Source of the DNA: Adiantum capillus-veneris
Lineage: Eukaryota > Streptophyta > Polypodiopsida > Polypodiales > Pteridaceae
Length of the DNA: 64,000 nucleotides
Reading direction: 5' to 3'
Assembly: GCA_014529385.2 (NCBI GenBank)
Contig: CM043963.1
Coordinates: 99,401,912-99,465,911 of the forward strand
Shown one piece after another: positions 23,270-36,229 of this stretch. The position numbers were made by a program, and so were the translations under genes. The stretch's first letter is position 1. Each line of letters begins with the position of its first letter. The notes beneath the pieces were generated by a model that was given only the letters and a program-made list of their open reading frames with translations, was not told the origin of the DNA and ran no database searches.

Positions 23270-24000
23270 TTTTTTTTTCTCTTTGAACCAAATAATCCAA
23301 AATCTTTCATTTCCATTTTCAAAGTATGGATAGTGTCTAAATAGTGAATCTCAATGTGCTAGTCATACCTCTGTAAACATCTCTTATGGTGAGTACATGT
23401 CCATCTGTTTGGCATGAAAATGGCCTAGGATTAACACTAATCTGGTAACCTAAGAGGACACAGAAGGTTTTTCTAAAAAACTCCAAAACTTAAGGAAGAA
23501 TAGATACGTGTTATGGAATCCATCTATAGAATGAAAAATGCCTATAATAGTTTTCATTAAAGCTACCAAAAAACCATGAATTTCGTATTAAAAAAAGCAT
23601 TTAAAGATTTCAAAAATAGGTCATTATGTTCAATATATATGAATATTTCTCTCTCCTTACAAGCATGATAGTATGTTGCAAACTAATAAGGCTACTCGTT
23701 TACTAATCTAGTTACCCTCACTAAGAGGAATTGTACAGCGGTGTAGTGCCATATCTATGAAAAATAGCAAAAAACAAGACTTGTTTTGTGGCGTTGTTTA
23801 GGTTAAAAAATGTTTTGCAAGAGCAAGGTTGAAAATGAAAATAATAGTCCAAAAATGGACAAGTTTTTTTCATCTCATAAGCAAACTTTGTGGATGCAAG
23901 AAAAAACCGTTTTTCAATAATTCTATGAAGGAGCTTAATAGAGCATAAAAGTGTCTTAGGACACTTAAGTATCTCATTACCAGCTTAGTGTTGAATTCTC
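23270..24000. repeat. Dispersed repeat, copy 1 (matches 47100-47915)
   Basis: Shared stretches include CATAAGC(C/A)AA(A/T)TTTGTGGAT, GACATAAAAGTGTC-like words near 23945, CTTAGTGTTGAAT/CATAGTGTTAATA near 23990, and a CTTA(C/G)AAGCATGA...GTTG block near 23655. Both copies are AT-rich, diverged and in the same direction. No coding potential is seen. Confidence 0.6.
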
Positions 24001-27000
24001 ATACTCCTCCCTTTTAGTGGGTAACCCTCAAAATGATAATCACATATTTGGGCAATGTGGCCCTAAACCAAATTTCCATTTAGAGAAAGAGCCTTTGTAT
24101 GAAGATAATACACAGGATCAACTGCAAAATAAGAAGAAGTACATATTGTGGGTAGCTATGAGTGAGCAAGGAATCTCAAGGCATGCGCTCACCTCTTCGT
24201 ATGTAAAGGAAGCAAACAACAACTAAGGGTTGAATATATTTTGAATGTACATCCCACCTTTTGAGTTTATTCTTGGGACATCAAAAATTGAATTTTTTGA
24301 GTATGATGTGGAAACATTGGAGCAACCCTCAAAATGGAGAGGCATGTCCATGAATCATAAGAATAACCTTAAGGAGCATTATTACTCTCAAGAACAACAT
24401 GCAGAGTATTCTTTTGACTCTATGAAGTTTGTGAACGAAATAGTTCCTTAGATTATGAGGGTTATCCTACAAGTTAGCGCCTCACAACATTATATGTTTA
24501 TAATAGGAGCTTAGAGATGCAACCACTCCCTCTGTTGTGGCTGAACTAGAGGACTACGATGACAATGTTGAGTATGGTGAGACCTCGCTTGATGGGGGAT
24601 TTTTAAGATCTTCAATGAATGACCATGAGAGATTCATGAATGGTGAGATGCTTCAATTATGGAGAGTCCGGATTTCTTCGACAGTGCATCTTAGATTTTC
24701 CAAATCACTTCAATCCATTAGAAATAGTGACAAATCTAGCCAAAGATAAACGAGAAGCAATGGCCATAAAAGAGGAAAGACCCACTTTCATGAGGCCGAA
24801 GAATACTTTTTACTAAAGGCCATTGAGCAAGATAAAGATGAAAGTTGAGGTGAAGCCATGGAATGGGAGCAGAGAATGATCCCTAGTCTGAATGTTGATA
24901 TGCGCTAACTCTTGATGATATTAGAATAGACCAATACTAATTGAGACTTTCCTTATAACATGTGATCAAACATAAGGTATTGCACTTCAGAGTAGTAGGG
25001 ATCTACCATAGAGAGAGCCCTCTTGGAGAAAAAGATGGATCCAAAAGCTGCCAAAATGGAAATTTCACTTGGTAAATGTACGAAAGGAGGTTAGAGATGA
25101 TAATACATTTTGTCATGTCCCTAGAATAAGAACTTGAGGCAACTAAACAAGGTGATGCATTGAAACAGGTCTAGATGGCTAAATTGCCTGTATTTGTTGA
25201 GGGCAAAAACTTGCTTATGAAAAATACAGGTAAGAGACACTAAAGAGCATTTTAGATAGATTGAAAGGTTTGCCATATATCAATATGATTTTCAAGGAGA
25301 AGAAAGAAAGTGGTGGAAAAATTGGAAGCAAAGACTGCGAGCTCAAAGACCTTGATATTAAGCATGTTGGGGATGCATAACCTAGGAGGGAGATCCATGT
25401 TAGTAGCCAAGCTACCAATAGTAGCTAGATGAAGATCCTATGTCAAATTTTTGGTAATTTTGGTCCTATCGTTTTTTCATCTTGAATCTCATAAATCTTA
25501 TTTTATTGTTGATCAGTTTGGGGCTATGAGCTTTTAGGACATATATATTTTATCTGTTGACACAGATTGTTAGTTTATTGAGCCAGTTGGTCAAGTAGAC
25601 CACGAGCCCTGTGTAAAGGTCAAGTTTTTGAAAGTTGGAAAATAATTTTTTAAGGAGAGAGCTTTCAAGAACGTACAATTGTGTACCATTGTATCCATTG
25701 TGACTTTATCTAGTTCTTTAGATCCTCTGTGAATTGCATTTGGATTCTAAGAATGGCTTTACATTGTCAGATGAAAGCTCTATGTGTTGATGTAAATCTC
25801 TTGCCATATGTTTAATACTTTATATGTGGCTCTATACAAGATTTTTGTTCACATCTTGAGGTTTAGGCATCAAAATCAAACTCCGTAATTTGTTGTGGAA
25901 AGAGCTCCACATAACTAAGCTATAGGATGTCTCGGTTGTGAAAGTAAACCTACTAAAATTAGGGTTATTATTTAATATCATTTTTGCATTTGACCCTCAT
26001 TTGATGGATTTGAGACTCTAGAGTTGTCCTAAATGGTCTTGCCTATCATCATAGTAATCATACATTATATGCTAGGTGAAATGCATGAGTTAGGCTAGTG
26101 ATCATATACTAGTTTTTGATCATTTGACTATAACTTGAGATACAATATTTGATTTTAGTGCGCTTGATAGTGCCCTAACCTAGTCAATCACATGCCTAGT
26201 CAAGAAGTATTAGATGTTGTAAGCTGACCAGTCTATGTGTTGTAACACTACCTTCCACTACTTTGGATTTCTTGAAAGCTTGCCATCACACTAGTATCAA
26301 AACTGGTCCTTCATGTGTCTATTTGCTACACCCAAAAATGTGGTCCATGCAACCATGGATCCCCGTCTTTGCAATATAAAATCGAGTGCAGAAGAAAAAG
26401 AAATTAAGTCCCATGATACGATAACTCTCAAATTTGTACAATGAGATGTTGACTTGCCAATTGTAGCCCTTGCCTCCTTTTGTTCAATAATCATGCCACA
26501 CATAGAGGCTGACATCATGGGTACATTATGGGGTGAAATATCACCCACATATACCATGACCAGGTAAGAGAGGATGCAAACCATGAGTAGGGCCATAGTA
26601 CAAAGACCATGATCAACAAACCTCCCCTTAAGATTTGGCCTAATGATCAACTATATAGAGACCACAATGCCACACATGCTAATAAAGTACATAGATTATG
26701 CTCCAAAGTCTCCAAAGTGTCTTGATGGACTATGCTATCACATAGACTAAAGATCTCTCCCCTCAAAGAAACAATCACCAAGGACCAAACTATCTTAGAT
26801 ATCCCAGCAAAGAATCCAATGATGATGTCGAAAATTGCCCATATCCTCCAATGTCCCTATATTTGTTCTTCAATGTGCTGCAACACCTCTTATGCTCGTT
26901 GTCTTCTTCTTTGTTTTTGCTATTAGTTGTTGCTTCCATTGCTGTAGTCTGTCCATGATTCTAGAAATTCAATAGATATGCCTTTGGTTTATTTTGTGGT

Positions 27001-27249
27001 CATCTTCTTTGAAGGATTTTGGCATACATATATTTTTTTCTCTAAAGCAAATGGGTGGAAGCATGGGTTGATGGTAAAAAAAGTAGCGTCCTTGACACTT
27101 CTTGTGAGGCACTTGTGGTTGGTGTTTTGTGGGAAATTTTCCAAAGACAAAAGATAAATTAATTTTTTTTAAAAGACATAAAAAATATATCAACTAATAT
27201 AACAATTCTTGATTTAGTATCAAGGCAAGACTGTATGCCTACCCTTTTG

Positions 27250-27305
<56 letters not shown>

Positions 27306-28340
27306 CCCGAGAGTTCCCTCTTTGCGCTCTGCACATAATTGATATGAAGGTCAATATGTGTGTGTGTGTGGAGTTCCCTATTCTGCACATTAATTGCATC
27401 TTGAAGTTGTAGAGGGATGCGATGGATATGCCCATCAAGGTGTAGAGATTATGGAGCAAGAGATCAGGGTGAAGATGTTGCAATAGGAAATCGGGGTGGA
27501 GATTGCAGCAGCAGAGTTGGGCAACATTGGGCCAAGTTGCCATGTTGGGTTGCTGGCCATTGATGGTGATGTCAGCTATTTGGAAGAGGGGATTGTGCAT
27601 GACCAATCACCTTGAAGTACAATGCAGTTGTCTGTGTTCTCTCAACAACATGCCCAATACAATCCATTCCATGGTGACATGCCTCAGAGTTACATAGGGA
27701 AGACTCAATCACAATTTTCCATGAAGGCACCCATCGGATGCAACAATATTGGTCCATGAAGAGATTAGAGAGCCGTAGTAGACAAAGAGAAAGTGATGCA
27801 TCAAGTTCATGTTCAACAAAAGATGTGAATCTGGTTTGCATGAAAGTCTTAAAGTGCTGGCAGGAAGCAACACAAGGCATGACTTGCAATGCTAAGAAAA
27901 CGGCCTTTCAATGTCTTCTTCGATAGCCAGCTTTTAGACGTTTTCATCATGTATCTAAGAAGTCAATACTGTCAAATATTTGAGGCATCTTTACTAAATT
28001 CAAAGAATTCATTTTTGAAGAGGAGTTGAAGCTTTGAAGAGCTCTCTACATGATGTTGGTGAATAGTAAAGGAGATCCATCAAGGTCTATTAGCAACGCC
28101 AAGATGGCAAGATTTACTGAATTGCATCGGTGAAACTTTGCAGCAGCCAATTTGTGGTTAAAACAGACTGAGGCTGGCACATTTCCTTTGCAATAATGTA
28201 GTCGTCAACAATCTCAAAGCCATACCATCACACAAGATATAAAAGATCTTACTTTTCCTTTGGCCCAAGCAGAGACAAGAGTGTCACCAAACCAAAAAGA
28301 TTCGTAATAACCACACATCAAGATCTCTCTCAGATGTTTT
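24001..28340. other. Unassigned, with (CT)n at 27250-27302
   Basis: Frames at 24017-24226, 24245-24451 and 24537-24749 lie close together on the plus strand and could be exons of one degraded gene. I recognise no motif in them. Minus-strand frames at 26297-26650 and 27572-27889 are also unrecognised. The 27.4-28.3 kb part might include an N-terminus for the transposase at 28.3 kb. Confidence 0.35.
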
Positions 28341-28344
28341 GAGG

Positions 28345-30107
28345 GATTGAAACCTTGGTTTGTTCGTAAGTTGAAGGACCATTACACGTGCTGCTATATT
28401 GCTCATATTCAAATGATATACCTCCAGGAAACACTCAACCACATGAGACAAAGCAAAACAAGAATGCATGGCAATGGGTGTGGTTGCACGTGTGCTACAT
28501 GCTTGCCAGAAGAGGCTCCAAGTAAGTGTCAAACTGCAACATACACATACACTAGCATGAACACACTAATTGAGATGGTGTTATGTGAAAAACCAAGTGA
28601 GACAAGCTACCTTGCTTGAAGGGAGAATGTCCTAAATGTGTCGGAGAGGTTAATGCTCTGTTCAAAAGAAAAATTTGAAAATGTAGTCCCGATTTCAGTT
28701 AAGGTGTTTGAAGGTGTTGCATCAACCCATTCTAAAGGCAAGCAACACAAAGATCTTCTGGCGAAACAAATGGGATGCAAGGATTTCACATCTTTCCTTC
28801 AAAGGCATCTGACCACTTACATCTGGCACAATATTATTGCTCGTTGGCAATCTCAACAGTTTAAAGATTGCATTCAAAGGTTCCCTAGAGATGCAGTGGT
28901 CTTTGTTATAAACTTTGCAAAAAACTATTCTTTTAAGGAGAAAAATGAAATCCAGTCAATGCATTGGTACTCATCACAAGTCACTATCTTGATGCACATC
29001 ACATACATTCGAGGCAAGGAAGACAAGTTGTTAGAATACACACATTTCTACATTTCAGATGATAAAGATCATGACACGCTATTTGTGCAGCATTGCTTAC
29101 AGATGCACAGTGCTTGGCTACAAGAGGAAGGTTTCAACTTTGTGAAGGGGAATTGGGTGTGGTCGGATGGATGTGTTGCTCAATTCAAGTCATCTAGACC
29201 ATTCTTCTTTGGGTTAAGGTATGCTAAGTTTTCTTCCACCTCTGATTAATGGTTTCAAGAGATTTGTTTTTGCCCAACATTGAAGGTGTGTCATTGTTTT
29301 AGGTACTACACTTTGAATGGCATTGAAATGAAGTGGAGTTTCTTTGCCTCGGACCATGGCAAAGGGGAGCATGGTGAGGTAGGGACAATTGCTAAGAGGG
29401 CTTTAACACATGAGCAGTTGAATCCTGATGCATGACACATGAAGTGTGCCAAGGATGTTGTTGGCTTCTTGAAGCATAAATTTCAAATGAATATGACCAT
29501 ACAGGGGTGAATCAGATTTTTTGGGAGGTCCAAGCATCTAAGGTGCGTAGGGAGAAGATGTGGAACTGCAAGCAATTTGAAGGCTCACGATCACTACATT
29601 GTGTCAATGGATACTCAAGGAATAACAAATGTGCACTCCGTTAAAACTTCTCTCTTGTTTTTGTGAATTTTGTATGTCCCTGCATTGGAGATGATGCTTG
29701 AACAACATACATGTTGACAACTAGGAGTATCTCACTCTTGAGGGCTTGGATGACGATGCAGAAAGTAAACATTTTAGCAATGATGAAGGATCAAATATGC
29801 CCATGGTGGGCACCATGACACAATCAATGATGCACTATGCATTGGTGATAACTTTGCCACCAATGCCAATGAAGATGGAGCTGCCTTCTACCTTTTGAGG
29901 TGCTCGAAGTAGAAATACAAAACAATAAGAGCCTTGAGGGATTCCCGGGGAAACATAATTTCAACAAATTCCTATTTGGTTGAGGGGTACTACTATGAGA
30001 TGGTTGAGGGTGCTGAGGATGTTTATTACATACATGTTAGTCAACCAAAAGTGCTTATGGCATCACACTTGGTTAGATCAATTAAGATACCCTTGGAATC
30101 CTTATAA
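28345..30107 (+). pseudogene. Intron-containing transposase-like protein of an uncommon family
   Basis: The first block (28347-28619) reads KPWFVRKLKDHYTC, then GCGCTCATC, and after a frame slip CLKGECPKC, so it is cysteine-rich. The main block (28638-29218) has ARWQSQQF, VFVINFAKNY, EIQSMHW and WSDGCVAQFKSS. A GT-AG intron (29219-29302) joins this cleanly to YYTLNGIEMKWSFFASDHGKGEHGEVGTIAKRA. The order matches ORFs I know from animal genomes, with signatures such as DFAENY...EIQS.H, SDG..QFK and HGKG..D..GG.VKR. These look like an RNase H-fold transposase with acidic residues at the first two positions. Here the first is N (NFAKNY). Further blocks reach YYEMVEG and SHLVRSI near 30100. Stops and frameshifts make it inactive. 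Family name unknown to me. Confidence 0.6.
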
Positions 30108-30269
30108 GGAGAGCCACATAAGTTCAAACTAGCTGCAGAGGTATACAAAAATGTGTACAATAGAATGCCAAAATCAATGTAGGTTGCATAGTGTCACTTA
30201 TAAAACTACCAATCTGATCTTCAAAATACCTACAAAGATAGTGCACATGTGGTTTTTGTAGGAACCTAT

Positions 30270-30490
30270 GTAGTTTTATAGCACATTACGTGCAGTTCAA
30301 TCCAACATGTTCTTGTAGACAAAATACTCGACCAACCCAAAATACATTTTTTTTGACTCAATCCTTGGAAATTAACAATTTTACAACACATTACGTGCAA
30401 TTCAATCCAGCATGTTCTTGTAGCCAAAACACTTTTGTACCCAATAAATATACATTCTTTTTTACTCAATCCTTGGAAATTCATAGTTTG
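30270..30490. repeat. 105-bp tandem duplication
   Basis: CACATTACGTGCAGTTCAATCC at 30282 recurs with one change at 30387. Each copy ends in ACTCAATCCTTGGAAATT. It lies just beyond the transposase relic. Confidence 0.85.
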
Positions 30491-30499
30491 ATGCTTCAA

Positions 30500-31329
30500 A
30501 GTTCATATACAGGTTCTCAATAGGTGGTTTCACCCTAAACACAATGACAGAGAGTGGGCTTGAGCTATGTCCCACGTCTATATTCCTCATATGAAGTCTT
30601 CTTGAAACCTTTACGGATCGCTTCATTGACTTATATGTCATCCTTTGTAGGCTCTAGGGTGTTGAAAGACTCAGCCAAGCATTGTCAATCCACATGCTAC
30701 CACTTTACCAAACAATCCTTTTGATCCCAAGACACACCATCACTCTCAGTTGGGGCCTGCTGAGCATGATCCTTTGAGTGTGTGGCTGGAGAAGATATAC
30801 TCTTCTTGGAAGGTTCAACTATTTCATAAACTCACACATCAGTCACAAGTAGTCATTGCCTCTATAAGTTGACAGGTCCAATACCATTACCACTTATCAT
30901 TATCTTTTTTCTTGCGCTTCTTTGATGCCTTCATCAGGTCACCCATTAAGGATGGGAGAATTTGGATTCTCATCACTATTGGCTACCATGAATTGCACTA
31001 CACCCAATCCCTCTTGCGCTATTGCCATTGCAAGGTCAATGTCTGCATCTTCCTTCGGACTTCTTTCACCTGTTTGTGATTTAGCTGCTATCTTTACAGA
31101 GGGCTCAACCTCCACAGCTGGAGTTCCCTCAGTAGATAGCCACATAAAACTCTTCCTTGCCAGCTGGAGTTTTTTGGTCAATGCAGTGAATACCACTATC
31201 CTCCTTTGGCATGTCATCTTGTATTGACACCACACAAGCAATATGAGTAGAACTTGCAAGCAGATTAATAAACTTGTAGCTTGTGCAATCAGTAGATAAT
31301 TGAAGGCAACCTAAACAACTAAATGAGAT
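30500..31329. other. No recognised gene
   Basis: A minus-strand frame at 30939-31259 (106 codons) contains EVEPSVKIAAKSQTGERSPKED and ends SDENPNSPILNG. It is the best-looking frame, but no family is recognised and it lacks a clear start. Confidence 0.35.
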
Positions 31330-31990
31330 TTGAAGAAATTGCAACCAACCTGTATGCAGAAGATACTGGATAAAGGCCCCCTCTTGTTCAACACGACAAC
31401 GTTCTCTGTTGTACCATGGGAGCCCATTTTTGATTTGATAAAATCAGGACAAGGAATACATCCTATTCGGGTCGAGTTCGTAGGGCTTCCAAGTTGGCTG
31501 TGGGATAATATCAAGATGCTCGCATGTCAACTAGGCACCCCCTTTTTTGTTCCTGAATCCTAACAAGAGAGGACTAGGTAGTGCTTCTAATCAAGTGTGC
31601 ATAGGCTATAATGTTTCTAAGACACCACCTAAGAGCATGGTCATCAATGTCGGAGCAGGGCTTGTGACAATCCCACTCAACTTTGGGACCTACTTTGGGG
31701 CATGCGCTTTGAGCGTAACAAATTTGGGCACTTTGCCAAGGATTGTACCATGAAGGCTAAAGTAAATACCAACCCAAAAATGCAAGACTCCAAGATGGAA
31801 GAAATTGTAGAAGTGAGTGAGAATCAGGGAAAGAATTGCAAAGAGTAAGGGGAAGTGAAGAAAAAGAGGCTTTGATTTGTGACAAAGAAGTAACGAGAAG
31901 GTGGTGGAGAAGTAGTGCATCCCTCTGCGAATCCCTAAAGGACCAAGAAATGATAATGCCTCTCCACCTAAGTTCACGACAGTGACAACT
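31330..31990 (+). pseudogene. LINE-1-type ORF1 (DUF4283-like) remnant
   Basis: The frame at 31330-31563 reads LDKGPLLFNTTTFSVVPWEPIFDL, then IHPIRVEFVGLPSWLWDNIKML and LGTPF. This is the DUF4283 nucleic-acid-binding domain found in ORF1 of plant L1-type LINEs. Near 31700-31750, in another frame, FERNKFGHFAKDC is a damaged zinc knuckle. The 5' end before 31330 is missing and frames are broken. It is followed in order by endonuclease and RT, so it is one LINE copy. Confidence 0.75.
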
Positions 31991-32319
31991 ATCTCGGTGG
32001 TGCAACACCCAAGGCTGAAGAGGGCCAAAAGGGTGAAGGCAGTTGCAAGGCACTCTATGTCACCTGAGACTACAAAAGCTTGGAAAGAGAGAAGCACCAC
32101 CCTACCCCCCGCCCAATCAAAAGGGGCGACCTCTGTAGCCTTGTTTCTAAATCCCTTTTTAGTGCTACAAGAAAATAAAGCCACAGATTTGGATCCCCTG
32201 AGAAACTTCATGGTAACCATTGGGAATGGAAAAGGGCCAATGGAGGAGGACATCAGGAAAGGGAGCTTAGTTGGAGTGTCTAAGGAAGTGTAGGAATTCG
32301 TTCCCCTATCTTAGTATTG

Positions 32320-32918
32320 GAGAAGTTTAATATCCAATCATGGAATTTGAAGGGGCTAAAGACCCAGAAGAAGAGCACCCTGTTCTAGAAGGAAGTTAGA
32401 AAAGGAAAGGAAGTTAACTATTAGACTATCCAAGAACATCACCTTGATGCTGCAAGTAAAAGAAAACAAGCACTAGGGAAGAAGCATGTATTTTATGGAC
32501 AGGGTGGTGATGGTTATAGTGGTGTAATGGCGTTTGCGGATAGGGAGCTTGAACCCAAGTTGGTGCTCAATCATCCTTCTCAGGAGAGCCTTGGGTGTAA
32601 AGATCAAGTGGGGGGACCAACATATCACCATTGTCAACATTAATGGTCCCTGCATGGAAAAGGAAAGAGGAAAGCTTTGGGATCACATGAAAGGTGTGCA
32701 CATGGAAAGGAAATGGATTTTGATAGGAGACTTCAACATGGTGGAGAAGAGAAAGGATAGAACAGACTCCTTGAGCATGCTTGCAAGCTCAGAGAGTTCC
32801 AAATGGAAAATTTTGTGTGAGAAGTGGGCTTTAATCAACTTATGGGAGGTGGGTCCATGGAATAGCATGCAAGGATTCACTTATATCAGCGTACAATATG
32901 CTGTCACAACATCTTGAT
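32320..32918 (+). pseudogene. LINE apurinic endonuclease remnant
   Basis: It begins near NIQSWNLKGLK (32330), the usual first motif (SWNxRGL) of plant LINE endonucleases, and continues in broken frames through IQEHHLDA. A longer open stretch (32534-32917) holds HITIVNINGP, RKWILIGDFNMVEKRKD, KWALINLWE and NSMQGFTYIS. GDFN is the catalytic motif. The expected linker and N-terminal RT after this are missing, so there has been an internal deletion of about 1 kb by comparison with the LINE at 61-63 kb. Confidence 0.78.
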
Positions 32919-32954
32919 TGGATAGGCAACAATGGTCCGCATCGAGTTTGCATC

Positions 32955-33790
32955 ATTCACTAAGCAAAAGTGTATATTACTTCAATTGGATTTAGATAAA
33001 GCGTATGATAATATCACATGGTCTTTTATCGAAGAGGTCATGAAATCACTAGGCTTTGGTCCGAGGATGTGTCAGTTGGTTAGCACATTGGGGTGCTGGT
33101 AGTCAATTTGAGCTCTTATTTAATGAGAGGATTGTGGGGGATTTTGAGGTGAAACGATCAATCAAGCAAGGCTGCTCACTTGCTCCACTTTTGCTTGCAA
33201 TTGGATCTCATCTCCTGGTGACAATGCTCGAACACAGTGCTTCAACATGGGAGATTCAAGGACTTTCCCTCCCTAATAACCAACTACTGGTGAAGCTGTT
33301 TGCGGATGATTCACTTCTTTTCCTCAAAGCTTGTCCTTGGGTGATAGGGAAGGCTCTAGAGATTGTGCAAACGTATGCCATAACATCAAGGTTGAAGTGA
33401 AATATTGAAAAATCTAGATTAATCTCCCTTTTGAAAGATGACTCTTTCAATCTGACAATGTGGTCTGGGGAGATTGTGTCCAAAGGGATGGTGTTTAGGC
33501 ATCTAGGAGCCCCCTTGGGGGTGGATATTACCCACAAGCAAAGATTTTCATGGGTGTTGGATAAGATAAGGAGCAAGGTACGTAGGTGAGAGTATGTGGT
33601 TCTCCCTTTCGCGAGAAGACTGAAAGTGATCAATTTGTTTATGCTCCCATATTTAGCATTTAATGGCCCGCTACTTAAGATAGACAAATGCAACTGGAAG
33701 GAGTTCTTAAAAGCGGTGAAAAGATTCCTCTAGAAAAACAACAATAAAAACTCGTTTCCTTGGCAGCGAGAAAGCTGGGAGACCATAGTG
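32955..33790 (+). pseudogene. LINE reverse transcriptase remnant
   Basis: It starts abruptly at CILLQLDLDKAYDNITWSF. The catalytic block RIVGDFEVKRSIKQGCSLAP (33125) and LVKLFADDSLLFL (33290) follow. FADD carries the active-site aspartates. The frame later reads FRHLGAPLGVDI and FPWQRESWETIVRPV before being cut off at about 33790 by a different element. Several stops and frame changes occur. A zinc-binding tail like that expected next is found at 37423-38243. Confidence 0.85.
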
Positions 33791-33976
33791 AGGCCAGTGT
33801 GTCAGGCCAAGGGCCAAGACGGACATGCGGTCAAGGGGCGCTATATTTAGGGGCTAGGAGTCTATATATGGCACGGTTGGGTGGAGAGTTGCATGGTCCA
33901 GTCCCCTGCAGTCTTACACTGGTATCAGAGCTCAGGGGAGAAGGGGGAGGAAGAAAGAGGCATGGAGGCCATGGAT

Positions 33977-34032
<56 letters not shown>

Positions 34033-34171
34033 TTTGCGGTTCATGGAAGCTTGCCCTCCTTTCGGCGAAGGAGCAGCATGGCAGAGTCCTTTCATGGATG
34101 CATGGCAAGGTCGTGCTGCAAGAAGGCCATGGCAGAGAGGGAAAGCAAAGGAAGGCATGGCTCTTTGGCTT

Positions 34172-34249
<78 letters not shown>

Positions 34250-34250
34250 G
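33791..34250 (+). mobile_element. Small LTR element: LTR end, primer-binding site, microsatellite leader
   Basis: TGGTATCAGAGC at 33920-33931 is a perfect initiator-Met primer-binding core. The preceding 125 bp or so, from about 33792 (TGAGGCCAG) to TTACA at 33918, resembles the minus-strand LTR at 1072-1200. The leader has CT tracts at 33983-34034 and 34175-34246. No gag or pol follows. The 3' LTR was not found, so the extent to the right is unknown. Confidence 0.55.
33983..34246. repeat. Two (CT)n microsatellites in one leader
   Basis: Tracts at 33983-34034 and 34175-34246 are separated by about 140 bp rich in CATGG words. Both lie just downstream of the primer-binding site. Confidence 0.95.
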
Positions 34251-35951
34251 CGAATAAGGTGCAGCATGGCTGCATGGCGTTTCATCAAGGCTCGACAGAG
34301 AGGATGGAAGGCCTTTGAGGCCACAGGGAATTGCATGCAAGGCATGCATGTTCATGGCAATTTCATGTGAAGGCCGAGGAGGTCGAAGCCGAGGAACAGG
34401 CCGTGTGCATCATCTCCAAGTCGGGGAAGAGATGGCGGTCGACCGACATGATAACCAGCAAGATCTCCCTTGTTGGGTTTGCAGAAGGAAGGCAAGGCTT
34501 TTGCGCTGCTGTGACAGGCCCGGATTCGGCACGCACTGTATGCTGCTTGCTCGTTTTCTGCCGGCGCAGAGGCCGCCATTGCTGCTCGTTATTTTTTTAT
34601 TTTTATTTTTTTTCCTTTTGTTTTCCCACTGGTGGTCGCCCTAAGCCAGGGAGGGGCCACTCCATAAAAAACACAAAGGAGATTAAGGGGGTATACACAC
34701 CCCCAATCACCCAGAAGGCAGTCGACAGGCGATGCAACTTCGACATTGTATAGACTCACAAAGAATCAAAATTATCGGAATTTCAGAAAGTCTGAATCGA
34801 CATTACCAAAATTTCAGAAAGTTTGAATCGCTTTTTGATTGCACGATTTGCTTCAACGTGTGGATTTTGGCACACTCTTTTGAACTCTTTTTCAAGCAGC
34901 TGGCAAGGCCATCTCTTAGGTCCTCGGCAAGGCTTTTGCGGCAAGATGATTCATGTAATGAGGTATGCAATCGATTTTGTTTTCGTTTGACAAATTTTTC
35001 ACACATGCTATGTAATTGTTGCATGTAGGCACAAGCACGGCTTGTGAGAATTCCGTAAGCATTCATTTTTTTTTAATTGCTTTGTTTGCAAAGAACCATT
35101 GTTTGGTTGAGGGATCAACATCAAGCACGGCTTGAGTATACAATCCCTCGACACCACATGCGAGTCCGTGGGTAATTGTTGATACAAAGGTAACTCAGGC
35201 AGGGCCTGTGACATATTCAATTACGGTATTCGGCAAGGCCGACCAGTTAGTATAATTTCAAGTAACTGTTTCCCATTAGATACTTAAGCAAGATTTCTGG
35301 GAGCACGGCTCCATACACAAGGGGCCCTCCAAAATCGGATGCCCACTTGATGGATGGCGCTCAAGAAAATTGGAGCCCCCCCCCCTCCACACGTACGTGA
35401 ACGGATCCAGTCGCCGATCGGTTGTTTACACGTGAGAATCGTTGTCCAACGACCGCTACGACTGTTTGTTTGGTTGCTGCTGCCCGACGCCCTGCCCCCG
35501 CCTGCTTGCACATGCCTGGCCTAACCCCGCCTACATGAAGACTCTGCCTGTTTCTTGAGTCCTTGCCCGTGCGGCCCAAACCTGACCTCGCCTCTACTCG
35601 GCCTGCTGTTGGCATAAGCACCGCATCACACGGCCCCGAGCACCACAAGGGGGAGTTCATATAGGCCTTGCAAAATGTTCTTGCCCTCTTTTGGAGCCCT
35701 TTCCCACCTGCAACAGAAAGAGATGCTCGACATCATTTTTTAAAGCCAAATCATCAAAGTTCTAATGAACCTACCCTACCTCCTTCAAGAGATATTCAAA
35801 AGGATTTTTAGCAAAGAATTCAAAGGCGATTTTAGAAAATTGTCAAAACTTCATCGAGCTTCAAGACGAGCCTTCTAAGCAATCAAAGAAGACATTTTTT
35901 TTGTGAAGAGTGTATTCACTCTGTGAAGAGAAGCTTCATAAAATTACGAGA

Positions 35952-35984
<33 letters not shown>

Positions 35985-36200
35985 GCAATAAAGCTAAAAT
36001 CTTGCAGCCAAGCACAATAACTTGCAAATAAATTTTGTATCATTCCTAAGGGGTATTTGTGCCCGTGTAAAGAGTTAGACACTGGCTAGGAGAGTCTCCT
36101 AAGCTAAGACCCCTCTATTAGCACATTGGGGGAAAAGGGAATTGAGAAGTACAATGGGGAGGGGTTTCACAGCTATCAAACAAAGTTAAGGGGATACCTT
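34251..36200. other. Non-coding, partly GC-rich; no gene recognised
   Basis: Words like CAAGCACGGCTTG and GGCAAGGC recur between 34490 and 35300. A CCCCCCCCC run lies at 35378-35387 and a (CT)n tract at 35955-35982. The stretch may belong to the small LTR element, but no protein or LTR is visible. Confidence 0.4.
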
Positions 36201-36229
36201 ATGAGAAAATGTTTATAGTCTATCATCAT

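Noticed and set aside
31690-32253. 187-codon minus-strand frame
   Set aside because: It is the shadow of the plus-strand LINE ORF1 and shows no family.
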